Below are positions 33,566 through 45,900 of a stretch of 64,000 nucleotides of DNA, one piece after another. The stretch comes from Anas platyrhynchos. Taxonomy: Eukaryota; Chordata; Aves; Anseriformes; Anatidae. Where the stretch lies: positions 6,119,501-6,183,500 of the forward strand of contig NC_092617.1 of the NCBI RefSeq assembly GCF_047663525.1, given 5' to 3'. Every line of letters starts with the position of its first letter. Within the stretch, counting starts at the first letter, position 1. The notes below the pieces were generated by a model that worked only from the letters and a program-made list of their open reading frames with translations, ran no database searches and was not told where the DNA came from. The translations under genes and the position numbers were made by a program.

Positions 33566-36500
33566 TCATCCCAGCGTCTCCTTCCACGGCCTCTTGGGGG
33601 GCGCCGGCTGCGTGGGGGGGGCGGGGGTGGCCAGGGGGTTGTGGCTGAAGGTCTGCCGCAGGGGGCCTGTTTTGGGGGGGTGACGTCACCATGAGGGGGT
33701 GTGGCTTGCAGGAAGCCCCGCCCCCTTTTGGGGTTGAAGCCCCGCCCCCTCCCGGCTCACCCTTGGCCGCCAGCTCCAGGTGGTGCCGCAGCCGCCACTC
33801 GCGCTCCTCCCCCCGCTGCGCCGCCTGCGCCTCCCGCCAGTCTGAAAAATGGGGGGGGGGGGACACGTGAGACCCCCCCCAAAACCCCTCCCCCACCCCA
33901 CAACCCCCACACCCCTCCCCCATCACCCCCTCACCCCCCCTTTCCCTCCCTCACCCCTTTTTTTTCCTTTTTTCCCCCCAATTTCTCCCCCTCATCCCTC
34001 CTTTTTCTCTTTTTCCCCCCAATTTCCCCCCTTTTTTCCCTTTTTTCCCCCAATTTCCTCCCTCCCCCACCCCCTACACCTCCCCCATCCCCCCCTAACC
34101 TCCCCTTACCCCCCCTTTTCCCTTTTTTCCCCAATTTCCCCCCATTTTCCCCCCCTCACCCCCCTTTTTTCCCTTTTTCCCCCCAATTTCCTCCTTTTTT
34201 TCCCCTTTCCCCCCCAATTTCCCCCCTCCCCCACCCCCCATCCCTCTCCCATCCCCCCTCACCCCTCCCACCCCCCGTTTCTCCCATTTTCCCCCCAATT
34301 TCCTCCCCTCACCCTCCCTTATTCCCTTTTCCCCCCCAATTTCCCCCTTTTTTCCCCTTTTTCTCCCAAATTTCCCCCCCTCCCCCCCCCCTTTTCCCTT
34401 TTTCCCCCCAATTTCCTCCTTTTTTTCCCTTTTTCCCCCCAATTTCCCCCCCTCACCCCCCTTTTTTCCCGATTTCCCCCCAATTTCCCCCCCTTTTTCC
34501 CTTTTTTTTCCCTTTTTCCCCCCAATTTGCCCCTCCCCCATCCCCCCCTCACTCCCCCCTCACCCCCTTTTTTCCCAATTTCCCCCCAATTCCCCCCCCC
34601 CCCCCCCAGACTCACTCTGCCGCAGCTTCCCCAGGATCCCCCCGCGGAGGGGGCGGGGCCAGAGCCCTGCGTGGGCGTGGCCTGAGGCGGGGGGGCGGGG
34701 CCGGGACTCGGAGGCGGGCGCGGAGGGCGGGGACGCGCAGGAGCCCGGTCTGCAATAGGCTGAAGGAGTTGGACGTCAGCCAATAGAGGAACACCGCCTG
34801 CAAGGGGACACGCCCACTGGGTGCCAGGCCACGCCCACTCGGTGCCTGGCCACGCCCACTTTGGGCTGTGGCCACGCCCACCCCTGCCTGGCAGTGCCGG
34901 GGGTGCTGGCAGCGAAATCTGCCCGGCAACAGGTGATGCAACCCCCTGGGGCCACGCCCACCGTTGCCTGGCAACACCTTATAAGGAATCAAGCCCCGCC
35001 CCCTTTTAAAGAGGCCACACCCCTTTTCAGAAGCCACGCCCCCTTTAAAGTGACCACGCCCCTTTTAACAGCCCTGGTGCCTTTTAAGGAGGCTCCTCCC
35101 CTTTCTCTAAGCCCCTCCCCTTCCCTTTAAGCCCCTCCCTTTTCTAAGCCCCGCCCACTTCTCTAAGCCCCTCCCCTTCATTTTAAGCCCCTCCCCTTCC
35201 CATTAACCCCACCCCCTTCCCCATAGCTCCTCCCCATCCCACCAAGCCCCTCCCCTTTTTCTAAGCCCCTCCCCTTCCCATTAGGCCCCTCCCACCTTTC
35301 CTTAAGCCCCTCCCCTCCCCATTAACCCCTCCCATTCCCATTAAGCCCCTCCCCTTTTCCTAAGCCCCGCCCACTTTTCTAAGCCCCTCCCCCTCCTATA
35401 GGCCCCTCCCCATCCATTTTACCCCCTCCCCTCCTCCCAATCCCCTCCCCCCTTCCCCCAAGCCCCTCCCCCTTTAAGCCCCTCCCCCTTTAGCCCCGCC
35501 CCCTGACCGTGGGGAAGTGCAGCACGAAGGGCAGGACGAGCAGGGGCATCACCCGCAGGACCTGGCGCATGGCCCCCGCCCCCGGGCTGGACACGCCGGT
35601 CTCCGCCCCCAGCTGCAAAAAAAGGGGCGGGGCTAGCGCCGGGACACGCCCCCCTGGCCCCAGGACACGCCCCCAAACCGGGGAGGCCACGCCCACATCG
35701 GGGTGGGGGCACTCAGGCCCCTCCCACCCCCTTTAGGCTCCGCCCCCCACCTTTAGGCTCCTCCCCCTTTAAGCCCCGCCCCCAGGACCCCTCCCACTTA
35801 AGCCACGCCCCCTTTAAGCCCCACCCTCCCCCATATAGACAATAAAGGGCAGGGGATTGGGGGCCCTGAGACCCCGCCCGCCCCCTTTAAGCCCCGCCCA
35901 CCGCCTCCAGGCTCCTCCCACCCACCCTTAGGCCCCTCCCCCTTTAGGCCACGCCCCCTGAGACCCCTCCCACTCAGGCCACGCCCCTTTTAAGCCCCTC
36001 CCACCCCCATAGAGACCCACACAGCCCAACAGGGGCAGGACATGGAGGGGATAGGACGCCCCCAGCCCCCTCCCACCCCCTCCCCGCCCCCTGAGGCCCC
36101 TCCCCCTTTAGGCCCCGCCCCCTCCAGGCCCCACCCACCTCGAGCACCAACCAGGTGGAGGCGGTGACGAGCAGGGGGAGGGCGTAGAAGGGGTCGGGGG
36201 CGGTGAGGTCGGGGAACCAGCCCAGCCCCCCCCGCTGCAGCCCCGGGTGCGGCGCCGCCGCCATCTGCTGCAGGGCCAGGAAGAAGGAGACGAAGAGCGG
36301 GGTCTGGGGGAGGGCGAGCAGGGGTCACGACCTCTGACCTTTGACCCCGTGACCCCCCCAGGTGACCCCGTGACCCCTGACCTGGACCAGGGGCACGAGG
36401 AAGCCCCGCAGGGGGTGGACGTCGTGGCGCCGCTGGTAGGCCGCCAGCTCGGCATAGGCGCGGGTCACTGCCAATCAAAGCCAAAAAAGGGGGCGGGGCT

Positions 36501-38808
36501 AAGCGGGGACACGCCCACCAGATGAGGGGGACACCCCCCTGCTTGGCCACGCCCCCTTTTGGGGGGACACGCCCCCTATATTAGGGACACGCCCCCCCAA
36601 ACACCGCCCCCCCCCCCCCCCCCAGGTAGCAGCACTCCCCATAAAGCCCCACCCACAATTAGGCCACGCCCACACTGGAAGCCACGCCCACCGCCACATG
36701 GCCCCGCCCCTTTCCCCATAGCCCCGCCCACACCCCCAGACCCCGCCCCTTTCTACAAGCCCCGCCCCTTTCCCTATCTCCACCCCCCTCCCTCTCACCC
36801 ATTGGCCCCTCCCCTCCCCTTTAGCCCCTCCCCCTGACCCCACCCTGTTAAGCTCCGCCCCCTTTAGGCCCCGCCCACCTCATTTAACCCTTTCCCTGCC
36901 GCTCCCCTCTCCCCTTTTGGCCCCTCCCCTCCCCCTTAGCCCCTCCCCCGACCCCACCCCATTAGGCCCCGCCCCCTTTAGACCCCACCCACCTCCTTTA
37001 GCCCCTCCCACCTCCTTTAACCCTTTCCTTTCCCCTTTCCCTTCCCCTACCCCCACCCCCTCCCTCCCCCTTCCCCCCTCCCTCCCCCTTTACCCCCTCC
37101 CCACCCCCTTAGCCCCTCCCCCCGACCCCTCCCCTTTAGGCCCCTCCCACCCCCTTAGCCCCGCCCCCTCACCCTGCAGGCGGTCGCTGCCCCTCCTGGC
37201 CTCGGCCAGGCGCTGGTGCAGGCGCTGCAGCTGGGGGAGGTGGACCCCCAGGCGGGCGGCCTCGCGCTGCCCCCGCAGCACCAGCGGCAGCAGCAGCACG
37301 CGGGCACCCAGAGTGCCTGGGGGGGGAAAGGGGGGGCCCTGTAAGGTCCTGGAGAACCCTATAAGGCCTTATAGGGACCTAGGGGGTCTTACAGGGGCCT
37401 GTGAGCTGCTACGGACCCCATAAACTCCTCCCAAATCCACATTTTCCCCTCCCCAAACCCCCCTTTTCCCCCCAAATCCCCTTTTCCCCCCCCCAAATCC
37501 CTCCCAAACACTCCCAGCCCCACTCTTTGACCCCAAAACCCCCTCCCAAACCCCATAAACCCCCCCCAAATCCCCCCTTTTCCCCCACAAATGCCCATTT
37601 TCTCCCCCCAAACCCCTCCCCTTACCCCATAACCCCCTCCCCTTGTGCCCCCAAAACCCCCCCCTGACCCCATAACCCCCCCCGACCCCACAACCCCCTC
37701 ACCCATCACGATGGCCGCCCACCAGGGCAGCCCCGCGTGGAGGTGCAGCCCCTGCAGCGCCCCCTGCACCAGCCCCACGGGGTCCAGGCCCCCAGCCCCA
37801 GCTCCTGCAGCAGCACCTCGGGGGCCTCCGACCCCACAACGGGGGGCTCTGACCCCAAAACCGCCTCCTGCCCCACAGCGGGGGCGCTCGGACCCGAAAC
37901 CGGGTCGTTTTGACCCAAACTGGGGCCGCTTTGACTTAAAACGGGGCCACTTTGCCCCGTTATGGAGTCATTTTGCGCCATTACGGGCTGATTTTGCCCC
38001 AAAATGGGGTTGTTCTGTCCCGTTATAGGGTCGCTCTGTCCTGTTATGGGGTTGTTTTGTCCCAAAATGGAGGGATTTTGTCCCAAAGTGGCTGTGGGGG
38101 CCGTGCTGGCTGCCTGCAAGGGAAGGAGGAGGTTAGGGGGGGGCCCCCAGCCCCATAAGCGCCCCACAGATACCCCAAAGTGCCCCACAGCACCCCAAAA
38201 CCGCCCCATAACACCCCAAAACCACCCCATAACTGCCCCCCAGCCCCATAGCACCCCATAACCGCCCCCTAACTGCCCCATCACACCCCATAGCGCCCTA
38301 TAGCACCCCAAAAGCGCCCCATAGCTGCCCCATAGCCACCCCATAGCCCCCCCCAACCCCATAACCACCCTATGACCGCCCCATATCACCCCAAAACACC
38401 CCATAAGTGCCCCATAACCACCCCCCAGCCCCCCCCAGCCCCATAACCACCCCCTATCACCCCATAACCCCCCCCATCACCCCACAGCCCCCCATAACCC
38501 CCCCCATCACCCCACACCGACCCCAAACCCGCCCCATTTCACCCCAAAACCTCCCCCCCCCTTCCCCTGCCACCCCCCCTTACCCGCACCGTGGCCGTGC
38601 CCAGGCCTCGGGGCCCCCGCGCCCCCCACAGGGCCTGCAAAGGAGACCGGGGGCGTGACGTCAGAGCCCGCCGCCGTGACGTCACGCCCCCTCGGTGACG
38701 TCACGCCCCCTCCGGTGACGTCACGCCCACTCCGGTGACGTCACGCCCCCCCCCCACCTGCTGGCGCAGGGCCCGCAGCAGCGGCCGGAGCCGCAGGGCC
38801 GCCGCCAT
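33566..38808 (-). CDS. OXA1L: Mitochondrial inner-membrane insertase OXA1L
   Basis: OXA1L inserts mitochondrially encoded proteins into the inner membrane (YidC/Oxa1 family). Exons in order: 38808-38758, 38634-38584, 38113-37703, 37316-37173, 36467-36382, 36303-36139, 35612-35508, 34797-34616, 33841-33761 and 33666-33566. Landmarks are GLPWWAAIVM, LRGQREAARLGVHLPQLQ, TPLFVSFFLALQQMA, LGWFPDLTAPDPFYALPLL, LGAETGVSSP, VFLYWLTSNSFSLLQ, GPLRQTFSHNPL and the terminal PKRPWKETLG. Several hydrophobic segments fit the five-helix core. The N-terminal part holds about ten 7-residue repeats (GQNNPIT type). Two frame steps are seen: a one-base shortage at a C-run near 37789, and one in the GC-rich second half of exon 34797-34616. 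Confidence 0.95.
33870..34610 (-). repeat. Polypyrimidine tract of about 700 bp in an OXA1L intron
   Basis: The + strand is almost pure C and T (CCCCCCAATTTCCCCCC and CCCTTTTTTCCC), so the transcribed RNA is purine-rich. Mirror-like symmetry suggests triplex or slipped structures. No gene is visible. Confidence 0.75.
34998..35507 (-). repeat. TAAGCCCCTCCCCTT repeats in an OXA1L intron
   Basis: Repeats of AAGCCCCTCCCC(TT) and AAGCCCCGCCC, the complement of the GC-box/TTAA units of the RBM23 introns. Similar sequence fills 35690-36120 and 36590-37160. Confidence 0.65.
37865..38090 (-). repeat. OXA1L: Coding 21-bp minisatellite in OXA1L exon 3
   Basis: About ten in-frame units of 21 bp encode GQNNPIT, GQSDPIT, GQNQPVM, SQSGPSL and similar heptads between the transit region and the first membrane segment. 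Human OXA1L has no such repeat there. Confidence 0.8.
38114..38583 (-). repeat. CCCCATAACCGCCCCATAG repeats in an OXA1L intron
   Basis: Units of CCCCATAGC and CCCCATAACC fill the intron between exons 2 and 3. No other feature is visible. Confidence 0.65.
38656..38743. promoter_or_regulatory. Five TGACGTCA octamers in OXA1L intron 1
   Basis: Exact CRE octamers are at 38656, 38677, 38696, 38716 and 38736, each in a GTGACGTCACGCCC-like context about 20 bp apart, next to the OXA1L/RNF31 promoter. Confidence 0.6.
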
Positions 38809-39017
38809 CTTGGCGTCTGAGGGGGAAGCGGAAGGGGCGGGGCTTCTTTATATAGGAGCCCGCGCATGCGCGCTGCTTTCTCCCCCCGCTTCCTGTTTGT
38901 GTGAAGCCGCCGCCGCCATCTTGGAGGTGGGCAGCCCGGCACGGGGCGTGGCCCTGACGTCACGCGGGGCGGAAGTGGGCCCGCCGCCATCTTGAGGCGC
39001 CGCCGGCGGCCGCTGAG
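38804..39017. promoter_or_regulatory. Bidirectional promoter of OXA1L and RNF31
   Basis: YY1-type GCCATCTTG is at 38804 (it covers the OXA1L ATG), 38915 and 38986. An NRF1 palindrome GCGCATGCGC is at 38862-38871 and a CRE at 38955-38962. ETS-like GCTTCCTG is near 38888 and CGGAAGTG near 38970. TATATAAAG on the minus strand (38855-38847) suits an OXA1L start. A 5' UTR exon of RNF31 ends at 39017 before GTAACG. Confidence 0.7.
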
Positions 39018-39912
39018 GTAACGGGGGGGGGGGGGAGGGGGATAAAGGGGGGGGGCGGCCCCAAATCCCCCCAAATCGCCCCAAATCGCCTCAAAATCAC
39101 CCCAAAATCGCCCCAAATGTTCCCCTAGGAGCCTTAAATCCCCCCTGGGAGCACCAAAATGGGGCTGGGACCCCCCCACATCCCCTTGGGAGGCCCCAAA
39201 CCCCCCCTGAGGCCCCCTAAATCCCCCCTGGGACCCCCCAAATGGGGCTGGGGTCCCCCAAACCCCTCCTGACCCCCCCCTAATTTCTCTTGGGGCCCCC
39301 AAAATTGGTCTGGGACCCACAAATCCCCCCTGGAATTCCCAAAAATGGCTCAGGACCCCCCCAAATCCCTCCTGGGACCCCCCTAAACCCTTTTGGGACC
39401 CCCCAAATTCCCCCTGAGACCCCCCCAAAAATTCCTCAGGACCCCCCAAATCATCCTGGGACCCCCCAAAATAGTTCAGGATCCCCTAAATCCCCTCAGA
39501 GCCCCCCCAAATCCCCCCTGAGCCCCCCTAAATCCCTTTTGGGACCCCCAAAATTGGGCTGAGACTCCCTAAACCCCCCCCTAAACTCCCCCAACCCCCC
39601 CTAACCCCCCCAAACCCCTCCTGGGACCCCCCAAATCCTCCCTGGGTCCCCCCAAAATCCCTCAGGACCCCCTAAACCCCCCTAACCCCCCCCAAACCCC
39701 CCTGAGACCCCCCTAAATCCCTCTTGGGCCCCCCCCAAATAGTTCAGGACCCCCAAACCCTTCCTGGGACCCCCTAAATCCCTCTTGGGACCCCCAAAAT
39801 TGGCCTGGGACCCCCTAACCCCCCCCAGGACCCCCCCAAATCCCCCTGAGACCCCCCCCAAATCCCCCCTATCCCCCCCCCATCCCCTTTAACCCCCCTT
39901 TTCCTCCCCCAG
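39018..39912 (+). repeat. CTGGGACCCCCCAAATCCC repeats, RNF31 intron 1
   Basis: Tandem 19-22-bp units of CCTGGGACCCCCCAAAT with variants fill the intron up to the acceptor at 39911-39912. The + strand is C-rich although the gene is on +. Confidence 0.8.
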
Positions 39913-39915
39913 GCC

Positions 39916-42900
39916 ATGGCTCAGCCGCCCGCAGCCCCCCCCATGGACCCCCAGGACCCCCCCGAAGCCCCCCAGGACCCCCCCCATGACCCCCGGGACC
40001 CCCCCCAATCCCTGGGGTCCCTGCGGGGGGCTCTGGAGGCGGCGCTGCTGAGGGCCCCGGGGGCTCCCGGCCCCCCCCCCGAGCTGGCCCCGCTGCTGGC
40101 CCTGCCCCTGCCCCCCCCCGCCAAGATGCGCCTGGTGCCGGCTGCCCGGCTGCTCAGGGACAACATGGCGCCGGTGGGCGGGGCTTAAGGGGGCGGGGCT
40201 TAAGGGGGCGGGGTCAAAGGGGCGGGGCCACAAAGGGGGCGGGGCCACAAGGGGTGGGGGTGGGGGGGGAGGGAGAAGGAGAGGGGAGGAGTAAGCGGGG
40301 CTAAAGGGGTGGGCGGGGCTAAGGGGATGGGCGGGGCCATTAGGGGGCGGGGCTAAAGGGGGCGGGGCTACAAAGGGGCGGGGCTATGAGGGGCAGAGGG
40401 AGATGGGGAGGGGAGGAGGGGGCGGGGCTATGAAGGGGGCGGGCTATGAGGGGGCGGAGCCACAAAGGGGCGGGGTTAAGGGTGGGAGGGGGAGGGGAGG
40501 AGTGGGCAGGGCTAAGGGGGTGGGCGGGGCTATAAGGGGGCGGGGCTTAAAGGGGGCGGGGCTACAAGGGGTGGGGGTCCAAAGGGGATTGGGACATGGA
40601 TTTGGGGAATTCTGGCTGGATTTTGGGGATTATGACCCAGATTTGGGGGATTACAGCGGATTAGGGGCTGGATTTGGGGATTTAAGGCTAAAACCTGTCT
40701 TTTGGGCCTGTATTTGTGGGATTTGGGGCTGGATTTGTGGGATTTGGGTCCCGATCTTTGGGATTTGGGTCCGGATCGGTGGTTTTGGGGTCGGGATTTT
40801 GGGGATGATTCCCCTAATCCGTGGGGTTTGGCAGGACGGGGGCGGGGCGGGGGCGCTGAGCGCGGCGCTGGCCATCCTGGAGAAGTACGGGCGCAACCTG
40901 CTGCAGCCCCGGCCCCCCCCCTTCTGGCGCTGCGTGCGCGCCACCAACCCCGTGTTCCGCAGCACCGTGGGCGCCCTCAAGGTCAGCACCAGTACGCACC
41001 AGTACGGCCCAGTGCCCTCCCAGTACGCCCCCGGGCCACGCTGGTGCCTCCCCAGTACGCCCCAGTACCCCTGAGTCCCTTTCCAGTATGCCTTTATGCT
41101 CCTTAATCCCATCCCAGTACAACCCAGTTTGGCCCAGTGCCCTTCCAGTCCCTCCCCAGTACACCCCAGTATGGCCCAGTACACTCCAGGGCTCTCCCAG
41201 TCCCTCCCCATTACGCCCCACTGACCCTGAGACCCTTTCCAGTATGCCTTTATGGTCCTTAATCCCATCCCAGTACAGTCCAGTATGGTTTAGGGACCTT
41301 CCAGTACATCCCAGTATGCCCCAGTATGCCCCAGGGCTCTCCCAGTCCCTTCCCATTACGCCCCACTGACCCTGAGACCCTTTCCAGTATGCCTTTATGG
41401 TCCTTAATCTCATCCCAGTACAGCCCAGTACGCCACAGTATGGTCCAGTGCCCTTCCAGTGCACCCCAGTACGGCCCAGTATGCCCCAGTACTCTCCCAG
41501 CCCCTCCCCACTACACCCCAGTACCCCTAAATCCCTTCCCAGTATGCCTTTATGCTCCTTAATCCCATCCCAGTATATCCCAGTATGCCCCAGTACCCTT
41601 CCAGCCCCTCCCCAGTACACCCCAGTGCCCCAAAGCCCCTCCCAGTGCCCCCCAGAGCTCTCCCAGTCCCTCCCCAGTATACCCCAGTGCCCCAAATCCC
41701 CTCCCAGTACACCCCAGTATGGCCCCTCCCACCCCCATAACCCCTCCCACCCTTAACCCCGCCCCCTTTAAGCCCCGCCCCCCAGCTAAGCCCCTCCCCC
41801 TCAGGGCGGGCGGGGGGTGCTGCGGCTGCTGGGCTACCGGCAGGAGGGGCCGCAGGGCCTCAGCTTCCCCCCCGGGACCCCCGCCCCGCACGGCCCCACC
41901 GTGGCCGCCGTCACCGCCGACCTGGCCCTGCTGCGGGCAGAGCTGGGGCTGCTGCTGGCCGTGAGTGGGCGGGGCTAAAGGGGGCGGGGCCTAAAGGGGA
42001 GGGGCTTAAGGGGGCGTGGCCAAAAGGGGGAGGGGCTAGTGGGCGGGGCTAGGGGGTGGGAGGGGTCTAAGGGGGGTGGGAGCTGGGGCTGCTGATGAAT
42101 GGGAGGGGGCGGGGCTTAAAAGGGGGCGGAGCTTAAATGGGGGCGGGGCTTGAAGGGGTGGGGCTAGGGGCGGGGCTAGGGGGTGGGAGGGGTCTAAGGG
42201 GAGGGAGCTGGGGCTGCTGATGAATGGGAGGGGGCGGGGCTTAAAGGAGGGCGTGGCCAAAAGGGGGCGGGGCTTAAGGGGGGAGAATGGGAGTGGAGGG
42301 AGTGGGCGGGGCCTAAGGGGAGTGGGCGGGGCTTGAGGGGTGTGGGAGGAGCTTAAAGGGGGAGGAGCTTGGGGTGGGAGGGGTTAAGGGGGCAGGGCCT
42401 AAGGGGAGTGGGCGGGGCTTAAGGAGTGGGAGGGGCTTGGGGGAGGTGGGAGGGGCCTGGGGTGGGATTGGGGGTAATGGGGGGTTACTGGGAGGGTACT
42501 GGCGGGGGTACTGGGGGGTACTGGTTTGTACTGGATTGTGCTGATGGGGCTCTGCTCCCTTCCAGAACAAGCACCCCAACCCCCAGTTCTTCACCGACAT
42601 CCTGCGGGGGGGGCAGGTGAGGCACTGGGGGATACTGGGAGGGAACTGGGAGGCACTGGGAGGGGACTGGGAGGGACTGGGAGGAGACTGGGAGGAGCTG
42701 GGAGGGCACTGGGAGGGACTGGGAGGGCACTGGGAGGGACTGGGGACACCCTGGGATTAATTGATTGTTATTGGTCTATAATAATTTTTATTGGTTTATA
42801 CTGGTTTTTACTGGTCTGTAGTGGTTTTTACTGGTTTGTACTGGTCTGTATTGTTTTTTGCTGGTTTATACTGGTTTTAACTGGTTTTTCTCCCCCAGGA

Positions 42901-45900
42901 CTCTGAGGAGCCGCTGGATGCGGACGGGGTCGAGGCTGAAGGTGGGGGGGGACAATTTTGGGGTGAATTAGGGGGAATTTGGGGCTTTTGGGGGGATTTG
43001 CGGCTTTTTTGGGGGATTTGGGGAATTTAGGAGGTTTTGGGGGCAGTTTTGGGGTGGATTATTGGGGTTTTGGGGCGGTTTCTGGGGTTTTGGGGTGGTT
43101 TTTGGGGCGTGGGGAGGTTTCTGTATTTTTGGGGTGATTTCTGGTGATTTTGGGACCTTCCCAGAGCCGCCCCCCCCTTGCCCTGACTGTGTCCAGGGGC
43201 CCTGCGGGGCCTGCGCCCGCCTGCGCCACACGGCCCCCCCGGAGGGGGGCGACAGGTACGACTTTTGGGGTGATTTTCAGCGATTTTGGGTCATTTGGGA
43301 CCATTTAGGGTCAGTTTGGGGCATTTCAGGGCAGTTTGGGGACTTTTGGGGCAGTTCAGAGCACTTTGGGGTGCTTTAGGGCATTTGAGGGTTTTTGGGT
43401 GATTTTGGGGTTGTTGTGGGGTATTTGGGGTGGTTTTGGGGTCAATATGTGGCATTTTGGGGTGGATAAAGGGCGTTTTGGGGCCATTTGGGGCCATTTT
43501 GGGGTCAATGAAGGGCATTTTGGGGCTATTAGGGGTGCTTTTGAGGTCAATATGTGGCATTTGGGGGTTAATGAGCATTTTGGGGTGAATAAGGAGCATT
43601 TTGGGCCCATTGAGGTAGCTCTGGGGTGGTTGTGGGGTGCCTGAGGCATTTTAAGGCAGTTTTGGGGCGATTTGGGGCATTTAGGGCCGTTTTGGGGTAC
43701 CCGCAGCTCGTCGCCCCCGTGGCGCTGCGCCCAGTGCGGGGCCCCCACGTCGGGGCTGGCCGTGCTGTGCGGGGGCTGCCAGCCCCCCCGGCACGCCCCC
43801 AAATCGCCCGGATCCACCCCAAAATCGCCGGGAGGAAGCGACCCGAAATCACCTGGATTCACCCCAAAAACGGAGCCCGGCGGGGGCTGGGCCTGCGCCT
43901 CCTGCACCTTCCTCAACCCCGGCCCCGCCGTCCTCTGCGGGGTCTGCGAGCGGCCCCGCCTGGCCCCGCGGCCCCCCCGGCCCCACAGGTACGGCCCCCA
44001 CCCAAATCTGCGGGATTTCACCCCAAATTCACGGAATTCCTCCCAAAAAACACCAATTTTCTCCATAAACCCGTGAATTTTCCCCAAAACCCCATAGATT
44101 TCCACTGAAACCCCATAAATTTCCCTTCTATGCATCCCCGCTACAAATCAGCATGAATTTTTCCCAAAATGGCACAAATTTCCCCCAAATCAGCGTGGAT
44201 TTCCCCGATTTGGAGTGGGTTTTCCCCAAATCCGTGCAAAATTTACCCAAATCGGTGTGAATTTCCCCCAAATCCCTGTGGATTCTGACCCCATATTGCT
44301 CTAATCAAAATCAGCATGAAATTTCCCCAAATTGGTGTGAAATTCTCCCAAATTCCCCCCCAAATTTATTGAAACTCTCCCCAAACTCCCCCAATTTCCT
44401 CCAATTTTCCCATAATTTCCCCAAATTCCTTCAAATTTCTTCCAAATTTTCCTTAAATCCCCCCGATTTTCCCCAATTCCCCCAAATTTCCCCAAACTCC
44501 CCAAATTTCCTCCAGTTTTCCCATAATTTCCCCAAATTCCTTTAAATTTCTTCAAAAATTTCCTTAAATCCCCTCATTTTTTCCCAAGCTGCCTGAATTT
44601 CCCCCAATTCCCTTAATTTTTCCACAAATTTCTTCAAATTTCATTGAAACTTTTCTTAAATCCCCTAGTTTTTCCTCAATTCCCCCAAATTTCCAAATTT
44701 TCCCCCAAATTTCCCAAATCCCCCCAAATTCCCCAAATTTCCTCTAATTTCCTCAAAATTTCCCCAAATTTCATCAAATCTTTTCAAAATTTTCCTTATA
44801 TCCCCCTATTTTTTTCCTAACTGCCTGAATTTTCCCCAAGTTTCCTCCAATTCCCTTAAAATTTCCCCCAATTTCTTCAAATTTCTTCCAAATTTTCCTT
44901 AAATCCCCCCATTTTTCCCCAAAATTCCCCCCAATTCCCCCAAATCCCCCCAAACCCTCCCCAAATCCATTCCAATTCCCCACTAACCTCTCTAACTTTC
45001 CGCCCCCTCCCCCAATTTGCCCAAAATCCCCCGTTTTTCCCCCAACGCAGGGCTGGCGCTGCGGGCGCTGCACCTACTGGAACCGGGGGGGGGCGGGGAG
45101 CTGCGCGCTGTGTCTCCGCCCCCCGAGGCCCCGCCCCCCGAGGCCCCGCCCCCCGAGGCCCCGCCCAATGGGGGCCCGCCCCTGGGGGTTGGCCCCGCCC
45201 CTTTTGGGGGCGTGGCTTCCCCAGGCCCCGCCCAGGAGGCGGAGCGCCAGGAGCGGCTGCGGCGCCAGGGGCAGCGAATGGTGGAGCTGCTGCGGGTGAG
45301 CCGCCATCTTGGGGGCGGGGCCACGGGGGGAGGGGGCGGGGCCATAAGGAAGTGGGCGGGGCCATGGGGAAAGGGGGCAGGGCCAGGCCCTATAGGGGGT
45401 TTGGGGCCCTATAGGGGGGTTTGGGGGCCCTATAGGGGGTTTGAAGGCCCTATAGGGGTTTTGGGGCCCTATAGAGGGGGTTTGGGGCCCTATAGAGGGG
45501 GTTTGGGGCCCTATAGAGGGGGCGGGGACCCTATAGGGGGGTTTGGGGCCCTATAGGGGGGGTTTGGGGGCCCTATAGGGGGTTTTGGGGCCCTATAGGG
45601 GGTTTGGGGTCCCTATAAATGGGATTTGGGGGGTCCCAGGGGTGCCCCTGTGGGTCTGGGGGTGCTGTAGGTGCCCCATAGGTGCCCCTAGGTCCCCATA
45701 AGTACCCTATAAGTCCCCATTGATGCCCCATATGTCCCCTGTAGGGTCCCATAGGTGCCCTATAGGTTCCCTTATGCGCCCTATAGGTCCCCCAGGTACC
45801 CCATAAGTGTCCTATAGGTCCCTAAAGATGCCCTGTAGGCTCCTATAGGTGCCCTATAAGTGCTATAAGTCCCCCAGGTGCCCCATAGGTGCCCCATAGG

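Noticed and set aside
33931-34685. Pro/Phe-rich open frames in the polypyrimidine tract
   Set aside because: This is low-complexity sequence within an OXA1L intron, open in several frames at once.
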